Below, in pieces: positions 1-10,990 of a stretch of DNA of 64,000 nt. Position 1 is the first letter of the stretch; each line of letters begins with the position of its first letter. The position numbers and the translations under genes are program-made. The notes below the pieces were generated by a model. That model worked only from the letters and a program-made list of their open reading frames with translations. It made no database searches and was not told where the DNA came from. Origin of the DNA: Saccharomyces uvarum (lineage: Eukaryota; Ascomycota; Saccharomycetes; Saccharomycetales; Saccharomycetaceae); contig OX365935.1 in NCBI GenBank assembly GCA_947243795.1, positions 770,794 through 834,793 of the forward strand, read 5' to 3'.

Positions 1-495
1 CGAAGGACTGAGATCCACGGATGTCGCGTTTGTTTCTACCAGCCCGCGGATATACACGGGAGGGCCCTTCCTTAGTCGAGCTTTTTTCAAGGTTCTCTTT
101 TTTTTTCAAATTAATCACTTTGCCTTGCGATGATGATTACTAAGTCAAAGAGCGGTCGCTCTACGCGGTTTCTGTGCGGTCCCGCAAAAACGTTTATCCG
201 AGAAAGGCTGTGAAGCAAATGTAAAGCATGGAGAAAATGGGGACATGAAATAAAGGATATCTTGCTTAGGTAAGGAACGATAACGATGTGATTCCATCCA
301 TGCGAATATGATGCCACACGTTGAGTTCCCAAATCTGACTAATCGGCAAAAACATGAGTGTAAAACAAGGAAGTAGAAAAATTCGTATATAAGTGGCTCT
401 TTATAGGGAAGAGTAAGTGTATCCTTCATATTGTCTTGGCATTTCTGGAGAAGCAGGCCAAAAAAAACCTCATCCCCTTAACAACAATTCTCACC
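1..495 (+). promoter_or_regulatory. FLR1 upstream region with Yap1-type response elements
   Basis: Non-coding 5' flank of the FLR1-type gene. TTACTAA at 137-143 is a perfect Yap1 response element and TGACTAA at 336-342 is the second form of that element (TTAGTCA on the other strand). S. cerevisiae FLR1 is a known Yap1 target with sites of both forms. The two small minus-strand open frames here show no protein character. The window starts inside this flank, so the neighbour on the left is not visible. Confidence 0.55.
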
Positions 496-2136
496 ATGGT
501 ATATACTGCGAAGTACAGGCACACTGTTTTCGTTGATCTCTTAGAGTACTTAGGTGTAGTTTCCAATACGGAAACCCTACAAAGTGCTCGTGAGGCTGAA
601 GTCGATCAACCCGAATCCACTGACACAAAGGTTACTAAACCTGAGTACGATATAGAATCAGACCCTGGCTTGTCCGGCTCCGAATGCTCCACCAGTTCAG
701 GTGCTGACTCACAAACAGAGAAAAGCGACCCCTTTGTGGTCGATTGGAATGGTCCAGCTGATCCTGAAAACCCACAAAATTGGCCGCTTCTCAAGAAATC
801 AGTGGTGGTGGCGCAGATCATGATACTTACTTGCGTCACGTACATGGGGTCGTCCATTTACACCCCTGGCCAAGAGGATATTCAATCGGAATTCGGTGTG
901 GGCCACGTAGTGGCGACTCTAAATCTTTCCATGTACGTCCTTGGTTATGGGTTGGGCCCCATCATATTCTCACCACTGTCAGAGATTGCCCGGTGTGGTC
1001 GCCTTTATATCTATATGATAACATTGTTCTTCTTCATGATCTTTCAAATCGGTTGTGCCACTGTGCATAACATTGGCGGCTTGGTCGTAATGCGTTTCAT
1101 CAGTGGTATATTATGTAGCCCGTCTTTGGCTACCGGTGGTGGTACAGTGGCAGATATCATCTCGCCAGAAATTGTCCCATTGGTCTTGGGTATGTGGTCA
1201 GCCGGTGCCGTCGCTGCGCCAGTCTTGGCTCCCCTATTAGGTGCCGCTATGGTCGAAGCTAAAAATTGGAGATACATTTTTTGGTTGTTGATGTGGTTAA
1301 GCGCTGCTACTTTAATCGTGTTGGTGTTTTTCTTCCCTGAAACGCAGCATAATAACATCTTGCATCGTCGTGCTTTAAAATTGAGAAAGGAAACTGGTGA
1401 TGATAGATACTACGCTTTACAGGATAAACTGGATAGACAAGTTGACGCAAAGACCTTTATTATTAATACGCTATACAGACCTTTCAAGATGATCATCAAG
1501 GAACCTGCTTTGCTGGCCTTCGATCTCTATATCGCAGTTGCTTACGGTTGTTTCTACTTGTTCTTTGAAGCTTTCCCCATTGTATTTGTCGGAATCTATA
1601 ATTTCACGTTAGTTGAAGTAGGCGTGGCATATATGGGCTTTTGCGTTGGTTGTGTGTTTGCTTACATTTTATTTGTTATTTTTAGTATGAGAATCATTGT
1701 ACCACGTTTTAAAAACGGCACTTTCACCCCGGAAGTGTTTTTGATTGTGGCAATGTGCGTGTGTTGGTGCCTACCGTTATCTTTATTTTTATTTGGTTGG
1801 ACTGCTAAAGTACATTGGATGCTACCAATCATTTCAGAGGTTTTTTTCGTTATAGCTGTCTTCAATATATTCCAAGCCACTTTTGCATATTTGGCAACTT
1901 GCTATCCAAAATATGTCGCATCCGTATTTGCTGGAAATAGTTTCTGTCGTGCTGTATTTGCTTGTGCTTTCCCATTGTTTGGTAAAGCAATGTATGACAA
2001 ATTAGCCACCAAGAATTATCCAGTTGCATGGGGCTCAAGCTTGGTGGGATTTTTCACTTTGGCGCTAGCTGCTATCCCATTCGTACTTTATAAGTACGGT
2101 CCCGTATTACGCGCGAGGTCAGCTTATACAGACTAA
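496..2136 (+). CDS. FLR1: FLR1-type major facilitator multidrug exporter
   Basis: Plasma-membrane drug:H+ antiporter of the DHA1 family, expected to export fluconazole, benomyl and related toxicants. The 546-residue protein has a hydrophilic N-terminal tail of about 100 residues, then twelve hydrophobic segments. Characteristic stretches are NPQNWP before the first helix and FISGILCSPSLATGGG in the first half. The frame stays open upstream to a TTG at 436, but the ATG at 496 gives the N-terminus I remember for FLR1 (MVYT..., about 548 residues in S. cerevisiae), so I start there. Yap1-type elements lie upstream. In S. cerevisiae FLR1 is on chromosome II beside HHF1, so its position next to PIP2 is unexpected. 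It could be the moved native gene or an extra copy. Confidence 0.88.
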   Translation: MVYTAKYRHTVFVDLLEYLGVVSNTETLQSAREAEVDQPESTDTKVTKPEYDIESDPGLSGSECSTSSGADSQTEKSDPFVVDWNGPADPENPQNWPLLKKSVVVAQIMILTCVTYMGSSIYTPGQEDIQSEFGVGHVVATLNLSMYVLGYGLGPIIFSPLSEIARCGRLYIYMITLFFFMIFQIGCATVHNIGGLVVMRFISGILCSPSLATGGGTVADIISPEIVPLVLGMWSAGAVAAPVLAPLLGAAMVEAKNWRYIFWLLMWLSAATLIVLVFFFPETQHNNILHRRALKLRKETGDDRYYALQDKLDRQVDAKTFIINTLYRPFKMIIKEPALLAFDLYIAVAYGCFYLFFEAFPIVFVGIYNFTLVEVGVAYMGFCVGCVFAYILFVIFSMRIIVPRFKNGTFTPEVFLIVAMCVCWCLPLSLFLFGWTAKVHWMLPIISEVFFVIAVFNIFQATFAYLATCYPKYVASVFAGNSFCRAVFACAFPLFGKAMYDKLATKNYPVAWGSSLVGFFTLALAAIPFVLYKYGPVLRARSAYTD

Positions 2137-2964
2137 GAGGGATCTGCTGGAACTCATATTAAAATTACAACTATAAACTACTTACATTATTCTTTATGCT
2201 TTTTTTTGTCGATAGGAATAAATATACCTAATTCAGTACTATGTATTCACCTATTTAATCTGTTTTATTCTTATTCAAGGTCCCATTCATAACTTATTCA
2301 TGGGTTTTACTTTTTCGATACGCCCAACTGCAAAGCCCTTAAAGGAAAAAATGAGGGACGCCATTTTGAATTTGTTAAAGATTTATTAAAGTTCTATTGA
2401 TGGTCGGCGCTGAACTCGGAAATCTTATTGCTTCGGATGGATACAGAGATTTCCAACAATAGGTTAAAAAAGTCCTTGGAAAGAACCTACTTTCGAAATC
2501 CTGCTTATATATTAACGGTTTTCGTTTTGGTACCAATCCCAGCAATTAATAATAAAGGCAGATCACCATTGCTCATCCCTTGTTTGCTGTCATTGAAGAA
2601 CCAACTCCACCTAATAAAGGAATATCGGTACTAATATGCGCCAACAAAAATATCTCATGGTCGTAGAGGAACTGAGAGACATTTGATTGAAAACAGGCTA
2701 AAAAAACAACGCGTTATTCTGATCGCCGTCTCCAATTTAAGGGTTAAACCGCTGCAAAAAGTTATTCCTAACGAATTTTACCAGATTATTGCTTTTAGAA
2801 AAGCAGTGGAAGAAACGGTTAAGAGTGTAATCGTCCGTGTTCTTCACAATACAGGAAATTTGGCCTAAGTTATTACGTTGTGCCGAAACTAACGATGCTC
2901 TAATACAGAAAATTGTGTTTTTTTCTAAATCAAATATGTGGTTGACCAATATCTGTAGTATTTT
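2137..2964. other. Intergenic region between convergent FLR1 and PIP2
   Basis: About 830 bp between two converging genes. It contains only short open frames (around 2428-2634 and 2683-2868) without recognisable similarity. A stretch rich in AT and TATA-like 3'-end signals follows the FLR1 stop. I see no RNA gene or transposon remnant. Confidence 0.6.
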
Positions 2965-5900
2965 CTAATCATTCTGAAAAAGAAGGTCATAATCGAAGAA
3001 ATCAAGACTGCCAAAGATGTCTGGGACATCCATTAATACATCCAAAGAAGACATAAGAGGGTCGTACTGCCTCTTCGAATTGCTAGAAGACTTAGCGTTA
3101 TCACTATCAGCGTTGGTATTATTAGCGTTGACATCGTTGGCATTGTAGCCATTGTTTCCTGCCATACAATTTAGGTTAGGGGCGGCACAACTGCTTTCAC
3201 TCGAATAGGTTAAAGAGGGTATTTTTTCGCCGTCACTGTGGTTACCGCTATTGTGCGCCGGCATATGAGTACCAGCTAAGGCAGCGGATTCTTTTGAATA
3301 GCTTGAGGATGGTGTACTGCTATGTTTCTCCATTGTAGAATTGAGCAAAAGCTCTATTGTGGGAGTATTGTCCTTTACGTTCGGCTTTGACGTATTAAGA
3401 GAATTATGTGGATCAGTAGTGCCAATGTTTCTTATTTTATCAAACTCGCTGATAATTTGGTTTAGTTGGTTAAGTGTAAAATTAACGGTAGGATTTTTGC
3501 CCTTTAATCTATCAATTAAATGGTCAGACTGATCCAGATTTATACCAAGTGTCAACTCCAGCATTGTGGCAATTTTTTTTGTGGCTTGATCTTTGTCCAC
3601 TTTTATAAACAAACCTGAAAATAACTGACCTTTCCTTAACCGTTGGATAAAAACATCAAATAAGGTCAACATTTTGAAAATGTAAAAGTATTTGAACCTT
3701 AGATGTTGAGAGGCAAGAAGATATACCTCTAATAAAAGTTTCTCAAAGTTGTCCTTAATAATATCTAAGAATCTGATCTTTTCCTTAATTTCTGGGAGGC
3801 TATTGGTGTCTCCTCGGGCATTGCATTCGTTACATTTTATCAGTAGCATATTCTTGGCCAATTCCGTTCTCATGATAATCACTAAAAGGGTAAACATTGT
3901 GGTGGGAACTGCAACTTGTATAACTTTTGTGGTGATACAGCACACTAGAGAAGAAAGAACTTTCTCATAACTACCATTGAAATACAACAAAAAAAATCTT
4001 ATTAACGAAATGGTATCTGCACAACATTGAAAAAAATACTTGTAAAAGAAAGGCAAACATTCGCTTCTTTCCATCGCAAGTGTTTCAAAATATAACATCA
4101 AGGCTATTGAAGCTCTTAGCATCATTAATTTACCTAAAATTTGACCTGACAGACTTATTGAGTTCAAAACTGAATTAAAGCTCAGCTTCTGAAACGTCTT
4201 TTCTTCATCAGAGATATTTATATCCACATTTCTTAATTGAAATTTGTTCCTTAACAGCTCATTGGCTTTAATACGCAAGGCTTCTAACGTATCCATTGGG
4301 ACTGAACCACTGTATGATATAGTTATATTGTTCAAATCAGACAAGAATAGTGCCAACTGAGCTCGGTAGAAAAATATTTCATGAATTTCTAGCAGTTGTT
4401 CATCTGATTCGGAACCTGTTAAATCCTTCTTGACTCTTCTTTTATAGATTTCTACACAATCAGGGTCTCGAACATTTATGAAAAGATCGATCATAGAAAG
4501 GGGGGATACCAATAGCCTACCCTTCAAACTCGATTCTAGAGATGCCATAGAAATAATCGATAGCCATTGTATTCTTCTTAAATTTAGCAGTCTTTTATCT
4601 GAGACTTCGGGGTGATTCAAGGCTGGAAAGTCGGACGGATCACGGTGTAATCCAATGGACGTCCCTATAATAATTACAAGGTTAATAATAATATCGGACG
4701 GTTGCTCTAATAAAAAGTCACCCTCAGTGGGGGAGAAAACAAATGCCGACCAAATATAAAGTAAGCATGAAATAGTATTTTCATTAGCACACGCACACCA
4801 GTTTTCAGATGCAAGTATTTGCTGCGCTAAGAAAATTATTTCGCTTTGCATGGGATATTGAACTAACATTTCTTTAGTGATATATGGGCTGTAGTCTTCG
4901 ATATTTTCTTCTATAAACTTCAAAGAGATATACGAGATTCTCAATATTAATAGTAAAATGCATAAATTTTCCATTTTATTTCGCAAGAGAGTTCTCCCCA
5001 TGGACAACCGTACCTTCCCGAATTCATCATACTGTACAGTTATATGAATAGACTCTTCAAACATCTCTTTGTTCGCAAAAGGTATTAAATGGTAAATATG
5101 CTCAAAAAAATGAGAAACGTATAATTCTGTAATGGCCTTTGGGGGGATTGTCTTTTCGATTTCGTTGATATAGTTCTTTAATAAATCAGAATAATCGTTT
5201 TCGGAAGAGCATGTATCCTCTAGATATGACGATTCTCTGTTACTGTAGAGCAAAGAAATCACATTATTCATGGCTTCCTGTTCTTCTGGATTCCTTTTCT
5301 GCAAAAGCCTATCAGTAAACTGGTTGATGGACTTCCTTTGTGATTCGTACTTTGAATTTTTCAAAAGAACATCTCTCATTTTTACTACATTATTTCTCAC
5401 GCATGGTTGTGTTCTTGAGCTGCTGATATCAGCATTTAAAGCAGGAATCATGGAATTTCTGGACGAATTCAAAAGTACAGAAGCAATAAGGGTCTTGAGA
5501 AAGGTATCTTGAAATATCAAATATTTCTCTGACAAAGGGTTGATCTCCCTTTTCATTACCTTGGTCATAATCAATCTGGGATGGGTCTTGTATAGACTTA
5601 TTGGAAAGGTGTTGTTTTGGGAGTTTTTATTTGTCCTCTTAACACTGCTGTTCGGCTCCTCGGTTGATCTGTTCATTGCGGTGTAGAAATCCTTCTTCTC
5701 TTGTGTCAAATCCACGGTTTTGTTTCTCCAGTAACGGATTTCCTTTTTCAATCTCGCTATGGTAGCATCTTTATTTGGGTTTCTAGGCGCCTTTTGTCTA
5801 GCAACATCGTATATACAAAACAAGTTTTGTTTGGTGCATCTGCCACACCGAGGTTTCTCCTGATCACACTTGGTCTTGGCTTTTCTGCAGGCTTGACAAA

Positions 5901-5970
5901 CGAAGGAAAGCCTATTTCTCTTTTTACTAATGCTGTTCATTGTCGGTGATGGGGTACCATTTAAATACAT
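2965..5970 (-). CDS. PIP2: Pip2 oleate-responsive Zn2Cys6 transcription factor
   Basis: Partner of Oaf1. The Oaf1-Pip2 heterodimer binds oleate response elements and induces genes for peroxisomal beta-oxidation and peroxisome proliferation. The 1001-residue protein carries a Zn2Cys6 cluster with cysteines 25, 28, 35, 42, 45 and 52, followed by a basic linker and a short coiled region (about residues 70-95). The middle region is the fungal transcription-factor homology domain, including ENWCACANENTISCLLYIW and STSIGLHRDPSDFP-like stretches shared with Oaf1. The C-terminus is Asn/Ser-rich and ends in an acidic/aromatic activation motif (GSLDFFDYDLLF). Starts at an ATG; a second ATG lies at residue 11. 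Size and ends fit S. cerevisiae PIP2 (about 996 residues), and the next gene is YOR365C as expected. Confidence 0.92.
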   Translation of the reverse strand: MYLNGTPSPTMNSISKKRNRLSFVCQACRKAKTKCDQEKPRCGRCTKQNLFCIYDVARQKAPRNPNKDATIARLKKEIRYWRNKTVDLTQEKKDFYTAMNRSTEEPNSSVKRTNKNSQNNTFPISLYKTHPRLIMTKVMKREINPLSEKYLIFQDTFLKTLIASVLLNSSRNSMIPALNADISSSRTQPCVRNNVVKMRDVLLKNSKYESQRKSINQFTDRLLQKRNPEEQEAMNNVISLLYSNRESSYLEDTCSSENDYSDLLKNYINEIEKTIPPKAITELYVSHFFEHIYHLIPFANKEMFEESIHITVQYDEFGKVRLSMGRTLLRNKMENLCILLLILRISYISLKFIEENIEDYSPYITKEMLVQYPMQSEIIFLAQQILASENWCACANENTISCLLYIWSAFVFSPTEGDFLLEQPSDIIINLVIIIGTSIGLHRDPSDFPALNHPEVSDKRLLNLRRIQWLSIISMASLESSLKGRLLVSPLSMIDLFINVRDPDCVEIYKRRVKKDLTGSESDEQLLEIHEIFFYRAQLALFLSDLNNITISYSGSVPMDTLEALRIKANELLRNKFQLRNVDINISDEEKTFQKLSFNSVLNSISLSGQILGKLMMLRASIALMLYFETLAMERSECLPFFYKYFFQCCADTISLIRFFLLYFNGSYEKVLSSLVCCITTKVIQVAVPTTMFTLLVIIMRTELAKNMLLIKCNECNARGDTNSLPEIKEKIRFLDIIKDNFEKLLLEVYLLASQHLRFKYFYIFKMLTLFDVFIQRLRKGQLFSGLFIKVDKDQATKKIATMLELTLGINLDQSDHLIDRLKGKNPTVNFTLNQLNQIISEFDKIRNIGTTDPHNSLNTSKPNVKDNTPTIELLLNSTMEKHSSTPSSSYSKESAALAGTHMPAHNSGNHSDGEKIPSLTYSSESSCAAPNLNCMAGNNGYNANDVNANNTNADSDNAKSSSNSKRQYDPLMSSLDVLMDVPDIFGSLDFFDYDLLFQND

Positions 5971-6233
5971 GATGCAGCTGGATTAGTATCGATGCAGAGT
6001 AAGAAGTGGTATTTCATGCACCCTGTGTGCTTCGGTCAACTTCCCTTTATGTACAATTTCTTTCGTATGTGCAACATAGTATTATGTATGTTTCGTTGGA
6101 GATAATCCGGATATAATATTTGGTTCCGAGATAGTCTTGTAGCCTTTAAAGTAAAAATTGAGAATATATATTCGGCTGAAAAATTATAGAAAAAAAAGTA
6201 ATAGATGTAAACCTAATTGTTTCTTCTATTTCC

Positions 6234-8348
6234 TCACATGTACAGATACTCATTGTTCGAGCTATGTTTACAAAGATCGATCTTGTTAATTTGCGGTTTT
6301 TGAGTGCCGTTGCATTCAAGAACAGCATTTTTCATGTCGTGTAGTTCTGGCACTAATTCATAAGCCGCATCTTCATCCATTTCATTTTTTAGAAAGGATC
6401 GTCTTTGGTCATCAATAGGCTTGTACCTCGTGTCAGGGTGCTTATAATATATTGCCATAGAATATCCCACCAGAATGAAAATGCAAAGATATAGGGCAAA
6501 CAAAGCATTCAAAAAGAAGAAGATTATTCCCATAAAGGAGGAAACGGCAATAAGCTGCTGAAACAAATTACTGAAGAATAGGAAAAAGAACGCGTTTACT
6601 AAGTTTAATGAATGGATACTGATATTAAAAATATTGGTTATCTTGTCCATATAAGGTCGCATCCAGCACAAAAAGATGAGATAAATGGCTTCAGTTAAGA
6701 AGATTCCCACAGACTGGGATTTTCCGTGAGTTTGTAGAGTTCCAACTAAAACAGATCTAATAAGCATGTATGCTAACGTAACCATAAGCCACCATACTTT
6801 TGAGGAACTGTATTGAGAATAAAGAAAGCCAAACTTGTTTAGAAATTTTGGGTTGCCGAAGAGTAAATAGCTTGAGTGGTTGAAAAAGATTTTGGATTTG
6901 TGCATCTGTCTCCATATTCTTACACCTGCGGACGAAAGCAAAGTTGTCGTTAAGAGAAAAACAACAATCGCTTCCATTAAGGCCGCTGTTGAGTCTTTCT
7001 GAGTAAATTCCCACAGCGCTAAAAGCGATATTTGTGGGTAGATTATGAAAATTACTCGATATAGTGTCCCTTGGAGGAGTGAGCTGCAATTTACGTGGAA
7101 ATTCGAATACTTTGTAGTTTTGATTTGAAACTTCCGCAGTAGTTTCAAAGATAACTTGAACGTAGTAAATCCTATTATTATCATCATAATAAAAATAATA
7201 AAAAAAGAGAATCCTGTCAAGAAGAAATTCGACGATTCAATCCCGGCTTTATAAGACACTCTTTCAATGCCTCTTAGAACTAAAATTTTTGACAGAAAAT
7301 TCTTTGAATTTTTCAAGTTTGAAGTATATAGCAATGTGTCCCTTTGAGAACTTTCAATGCCATTTAAGTTGCTTGAAGCGGATACAGCCTTGCTGCTAAT
7401 ATCCCACTCTCGTTTTTGAACACTAATTGATAGAATGTCCTTATTGTGATACACGACTGTAGGGGAGCCAGATGTAGCCATAATATACCAGTCAAATAAG
7501 CGCTGCATGAAATCTACTTTGATTATACCCATCGACCATTGGAAATTTTGGGTCCACGCAGCTACAATGGGTGGTAAAAAGGACACACTAATCATCGACA
7601 GGATTGCCAAATTTTGGAAATATAAAACCAACGATATCGAATAAGACGCTAAACGTGTTGAAGTGGCTGTATATCCTTGCAAAGAATAAATGATTGAAAA
7701 CACCACTCCGAAAATAGTTAATGCCACAAGATTCCAGGACAAGTATTGTGTTTGGACGGTTTTGCCGTTAGTTAATATAACTTGGACACATGCTAGTGGT
7801 TTAGCTAATTCTTTATCAGAAGCGGAGTATGCGGATACCACAATATACGCATCCAAATCAGGGATATTATATGCTATAGCCGGAATTTGGCTTGTCATCG
7901 TGCTTTCCAATTGATAGCTTCCTATAAGTTCTATATTTCCGGGCTTTAGTGGGCATAACAAATTATCTTGTATCCCACATAAATCAAAAGTGTTGGTATA
8001 AACATTAAGACCGTATGTTACGAGCTCTGCTTTTATGGTTATGTTCTCATTCATAATTGTTTGTGCTTCAATATCAAAGAATATAGTATTATTTAGGGGA
8101 AAGAAGGCAGCTTCAAAATACGATGCAGAAAATTGTGAATTTCTTACACAAGTCAATAAAGCTGACGTCTTCAAGTACTCTTTAGTAGATATATCAAAGG
8201 GCTCCGAAAATAGTTGCGACGCATTATTCAGTAGTGTAAATGAGTTCGAAACCTGAAAAGTTGAGCTATTAATGGAAATGGCATGTGCCTGATGGAACCA
8301 TATGGTTAAAACGAAAAGACAACGAAGAAGTATATCAATAGGCAGCAT
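6234..8348 (-). CDS. YOR365C: TRP-like (Flc family) membrane protein, YOR365C orthologue
   Basis: Integral membrane protein of the fungal TRP-like/flavin-carrier family (relatives FLC1, FLC2, FLC3). Its molecular role is not established. The 704-residue product begins with a signal peptide (hydrophobic [13 protein letters not shown], cleavage near HAHA/ISIN). A luminal ML-like domain of about 190 residues follows, then about nine hydrophobic segments between roughly residues 210 and 620, and a short hydrophilic tail. The frame extends two codons further to a GTG at 8354; the ATG at 8348 is chosen. The tail contains [11 protein letters not shown]. Position between PIP2 and SCP1 matches S. cerevisiae. 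Confidence in orthology is high, in function low. Confidence 0.88.
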   Translation of the reverse strand: MLPIDILLRCLFVLTIWFHQAHAISINSSTFQVSNSFTLLNNASQLFSEPFDISTKEYLKTSALLTCVRNSQFSASYFEAAFFPLNNTIFFDIEAQTIMNENITIKAELVTYGLNVYTNTFDLCGIQDNLLCPLKPGNIELIGSYQLESTMTSQIPAIAYNIPDLDAYIVVSAYSASDKELAKPLACVQVILTNGKTVQTQYLSWNLVALTIFGVVFSIIYSLQGYTATSTRLASYSISLVLYFQNLAILSMISVSFLPPIVAAWTQNFQWSMGIIKVDFMQRLFDWYIMATSGSPTVVYHNKDILSISVQKREWDISSKAVSASSNLNGIESSQRDTLLYTSNLKNSKNFLSKILVLRGIERVSYKAGIESSNFFLTGFSFFIIFIMMIIIGFTTFKLSLKLLRKFQIKTTKYSNFHVNCSSLLQGTLYRVIFIIYPQISLLALWEFTQKDSTAALMEAIVVFLLTTTLLSSAGVRIWRQMHKSKIFFNHSSYLLFGNPKFLNKFGFLYSQYSSSKVWWLMVTLAYMLIRSVLVGTLQTHGKSQSVGIFLTEAIYLIFLCWMRPYMDKITNIFNISIHSLNLVNAFFFLFFSNLFQQLIAVSSFMGIIFFFLNALFALYLCIFILVGYSMAIYYKHPDTRYKPIDDQRRSFLKNEMDEDAAYELVPELHDMKNAVLECNGTQKPQINKIDLCKHSSNNEYLYM

Positions 8349-8773
8349 TTTCACACAATCTGCATTTGTGATTCCGAAATACTTTAAAAACCGTCGTAGT
8401 ATTCTTTCATTACCAATTTAGATTATTGACATTTATTAATTTTCAGAGGTGTCAGTAATTCGGGCACAAAAAATAAATTTTAATATCTTTAGCTTTACAG
8501 CCCGCTTGCACCCTACTATCACAGCTCTGGTAAAGACCCAGAAACTCACAACTATTATCCTATAACGGTCCCAAAACAACTATCAGATCGGTTTTATATA
8601 TTCTTCATAATATGTATTGCCACTATATTATTGGCAAACCACCCACTCACCACATTCTGTAAGGTACCAACGGAGATTCAAAAGAAACTCAAATAGAAAT
8701 AGTAGCGCAATGCAATGAGTAATGAATAAAAAGGAGTTATTTTGATGGTGGGCGTACAACAAAATACTTGCCA
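8349..8773. other. Divergent promoter region of YOR365C and SCP1
   Basis: 425 bp between two divergently transcribed genes. It is AT-rich with several TATA-like words, for example TTTATATATTC near 8592. I see no open frame or RNA gene of note. Confidence 0.5.
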
Positions 8774-9376
8774 ATGAGTTATGATATAAAAGCAGACGTC
8801 ACTTCTTTAGATGAAGATTTGAGACAGCTAAGGCAAAGCAAGTTCTCACCTGAAGCAGTCCAACATATAAAAAAATGGGTATTCGAATCAGTGCTAACAG
8901 AGGCCGCTCCCCCTGATGACTTACTGCAGTGCCTGAAAGATGGGACAGTCCTTTGTAAGTTAGCGAACATATTGTATGAAGCAGACACAAAAGAAGCGAA
9001 CCACATTAGTTCGAAGAGCTCTAAAATGCCGTTTGTTCAAATGGACCAAATTTCCCAATTCCTATCGTTTGCAAGGGCGTACGGTGTGCCTGAAGACGAG
9101 TTATTTCAGACTGTAGATTTATATGAAGAGAAGGATCCAGCCATCGTTTATCAAACGTTAAAATCTTTATCTCGGTACGCTAACAAGAAACATTCAGACA
9201 GGTTTCCAGTGTTAGGACCACAACTATCGACGAAGAAGCCAAGACCACCAGTCAAATCTAAACCACAACATCTACAAGGCAGTACTGGATGGAGCACCTT
9301 TGAGTATGGTTATATGAAAGGTGCATCTCAGGGCAGTGAAGGCGTTGTGTTAGGCCAAAGAAGAGATATTGTTTAA
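8774..9376 (+). CDS. SCP1: Scp1 calponin/transgelin-like actin-bundling protein
   Basis: Actin cross-linking protein of cortical actin patches, the yeast transgelin/SM22 homologue. The 200-residue protein has one calponin-homology domain (about residues 24-130, with DGTVLCKLAN and the conserved MDQISQFL). It ends with a single calponin-like repeat (STFEYGYMKGASQ...VVLGQRRDI) that provides the second actin-binding surface. The frame opens at a TTG two codons upstream; the ATG at 8774 gives the 200-residue length known for S. cerevisiae Scp1. Flanked by YOR365C and RAD17 as in S. cerevisiae. Confidence 0.95.
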   Translation: MSYDIKADVTSLDEDLRQLRQSKFSPEAVQHIKKWVFESVLTEAAPPDDLLQCLKDGTVLCKLANILYEADTKEANHISSKSSKMPFVQMDQISQFLSFARAYGVPEDELFQTVDLYEEKDPAIVYQTLKSLSRYANKKHSDRFPVLGPQLSTKKPRPPVKSKPQHLQGSTGWSTFEYGYMKGASQGSEGVVLGQRRDIV

Positions 9377-9531
9377 AAAAAAGACATCGTTTTGACCTTT
9401 CCTCTAGTTCGTGAAATTGAGAAAGTAGTATATACTAGAACTATATATTCGGGTATAGATGTTTTATGATGTAATTTAGAATTTCTTACTGGGGTTTTTT
9501 TACATACAATAGATGGTTAAGACGCGTAACG

Positions 9532-9537
9532 AAACTG
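9532..9537 (+). promoter_or_regulatory. MCB element (ACGCGT) upstream of RAD17
   Basis: Perfect MluI cell-cycle box ACGCGT 91 bp before the RAD17 start. MBF (Mbp1-Swi6) binds such boxes to drive G1/S expression of replication and repair genes. Whether it acts on RAD17 here is inference. Confidence 0.45.
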
Positions 9538-9627
9538 GCACTGCCAGTAAAAATTGCATCATCTAAATTGGTTCGGCAATAAGAGGAAAGAATAGAAAAT
9601 TAACAAACTAGAGAAAGGCGTAAAATC

Positions 9628-10836
9628 ATGCGAATCAACAACGAGCTAGCAACCAAGTTTTCGGCTTCAACTGTTCATTTAGAACATATCACAACAGCTT
9701 TGAATTGCCTGACACCTTTTGGTGCGAAAGACGATGTACTTATATTTATTGATGCAGATGGCCTGTCATTTGTCAGGGAGAACAACCATGTTATAAAAAT
9801 ACAATTACTACTATCTCGAGAGCTGTTTATGTCTTACTCGTATAGGAATGAAACTGAAGACCATATGAAATTGTGTGTAAAAATAAATCATATTTTAGAC
9901 AGTGTTAGTGTGATGAATAGAAACTCAGATGATATTGTAGAATGTACTTTATCGTACGACGGACATGGATCCCCGTTCGTTTTGATATTTGAAGATTCGT
10001 TCATATCTGAGAGAGTGGAGTATTCTACCTATCTAATAAAGGATTTTGATACAGATGGATTAGAACTTGATAGAGAGAGAATTAGTTTTGAAGCAATCAT
10101 CAAAGGTGAAGCTCTTTATTCGGCGTTGAAGGACTTGAAAGAAATCGGTTGCAAAGAATGCTATGTTTATGCGAAGACTGACGCAAACGACGAGAACGTA
10201 TTTGCACTAATATCCAAATCACAGCTAGGCTTTTCAAAGATAAAATTACCAAGCAACAGGTCTATACTGGAAAAGTTACAAGTTTTTGATGGCGATTCCA
10301 CAACTGTATTAGATGGGTCCGCTGTAATTGGGTTCTTTGATTTTACTTCATTTGATAAGATTAGAAAGAGTACTAAAATTGCAAGTAAAGTACTCTTTAG
10401 AATGGATGCCCATGGCGTATTAAGTGTAAATATTTTAAGTCAAACAGACGATGTGATTATTACAGACACCGCAAGGCCGTCAAACAGTCGATTGGTTACT
10501 GGCGTCCGCCAACTGCAATTACCCAAGGATTATCCAGGTATCGTTATTGAGGTTTGTATGTTGGAGAAAGAATCCATCGATGAAGTAGCACAGACAGAAA
10601 TAGAGCTTTTGATGGAGACTAATGAACTTGGTAATTATAACAACTCCAGGAAATTCACCGCAAATAAGAGGCGTGCCGCTGGATTTGAGAATAACGAACG
10701 CGCCGATGAGAACTTACTACAACTAAATGGCAAAAAAGTAAAATTACCACCAGAAGATATGGGTGACAAAAAGAACGATAGCGATCAAGAGAACAACTGC
10801 ACATATCCAACAAACAATATTCCTTTGTTCTTTTAA
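9628..10836 (+). CDS. RAD17: Rad17 DNA-damage checkpoint clamp subunit
   Basis: Subunit of the PCNA-like 9-1-1 clamp (Rad17-Mec3-Ddc1; human RAD1 equivalent). It is loaded by Rad24-RFC at damaged DNA to activate Mec1 signalling in the nucleus. The 402-residue protein has a clamp fold region over about the first 310 residues, with the N-terminal strand pattern STVHLEHITTALNCLTPFG. A hydrophilic, basic/acidic C-terminal tail (NKRRAAGFENNE, NGKKVKLPPEDMGDKK) follows. Length agrees with S. cerevisiae Rad17 (401 residues). It begins at the first ATG in frame and is followed by the converging RPS12. Confidence 0.94.
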   Translation: MRINNELATKFSASTVHLEHITTALNCLTPFGAKDDVLIFIDADGLSFVRENNHVIKIQLLLSRELFMSYSYRNETEDHMKLCVKINHILDSVSVMNRNSDDIVECTLSYDGHGSPFVLIFEDSFISERVEYSTYLIKDFDTDGLELDRERISFEAIIKGEALYSALKDLKEIGCKECYVYAKTDANDENVFALISKSQLGFSKIKLPSNRSILEKLQVFDGDSTTVLDGSAVIGFFDFTSFDKIRKSTKIASKVLFRMDAHGVLSVNILSQTDDVIITDTARPSNSRLVTGVRQLQLPKDYPGIVIEVCMLEKESIDEVAQTEIELLMETNELGNYNNSRKFTANKRRAAGFENNERADENLLQLNGKKVKLPPEDMGDKKNDSDQENNCTYPTNNIPLFF

Positions 10837-10990
10837 ATAAACACTCAAAACAAGAAACGAAAAAAAGTTGCATTCGACATCCATTAGTTGTTTTATAATT
10901 ATCTAACTTATAATTTACAACTAAATAAAAGGTTTAACTATATATTACTAGATGATCTAATTTAAAAATATTATGTGAAAATCAATCTAC

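Noticed and set aside
436-495. Upstream TTG start for the FLR1-type gene
   Set aside because: Non-ATG start in the 5' leader. The ATG at 496 gives the family N-terminus.
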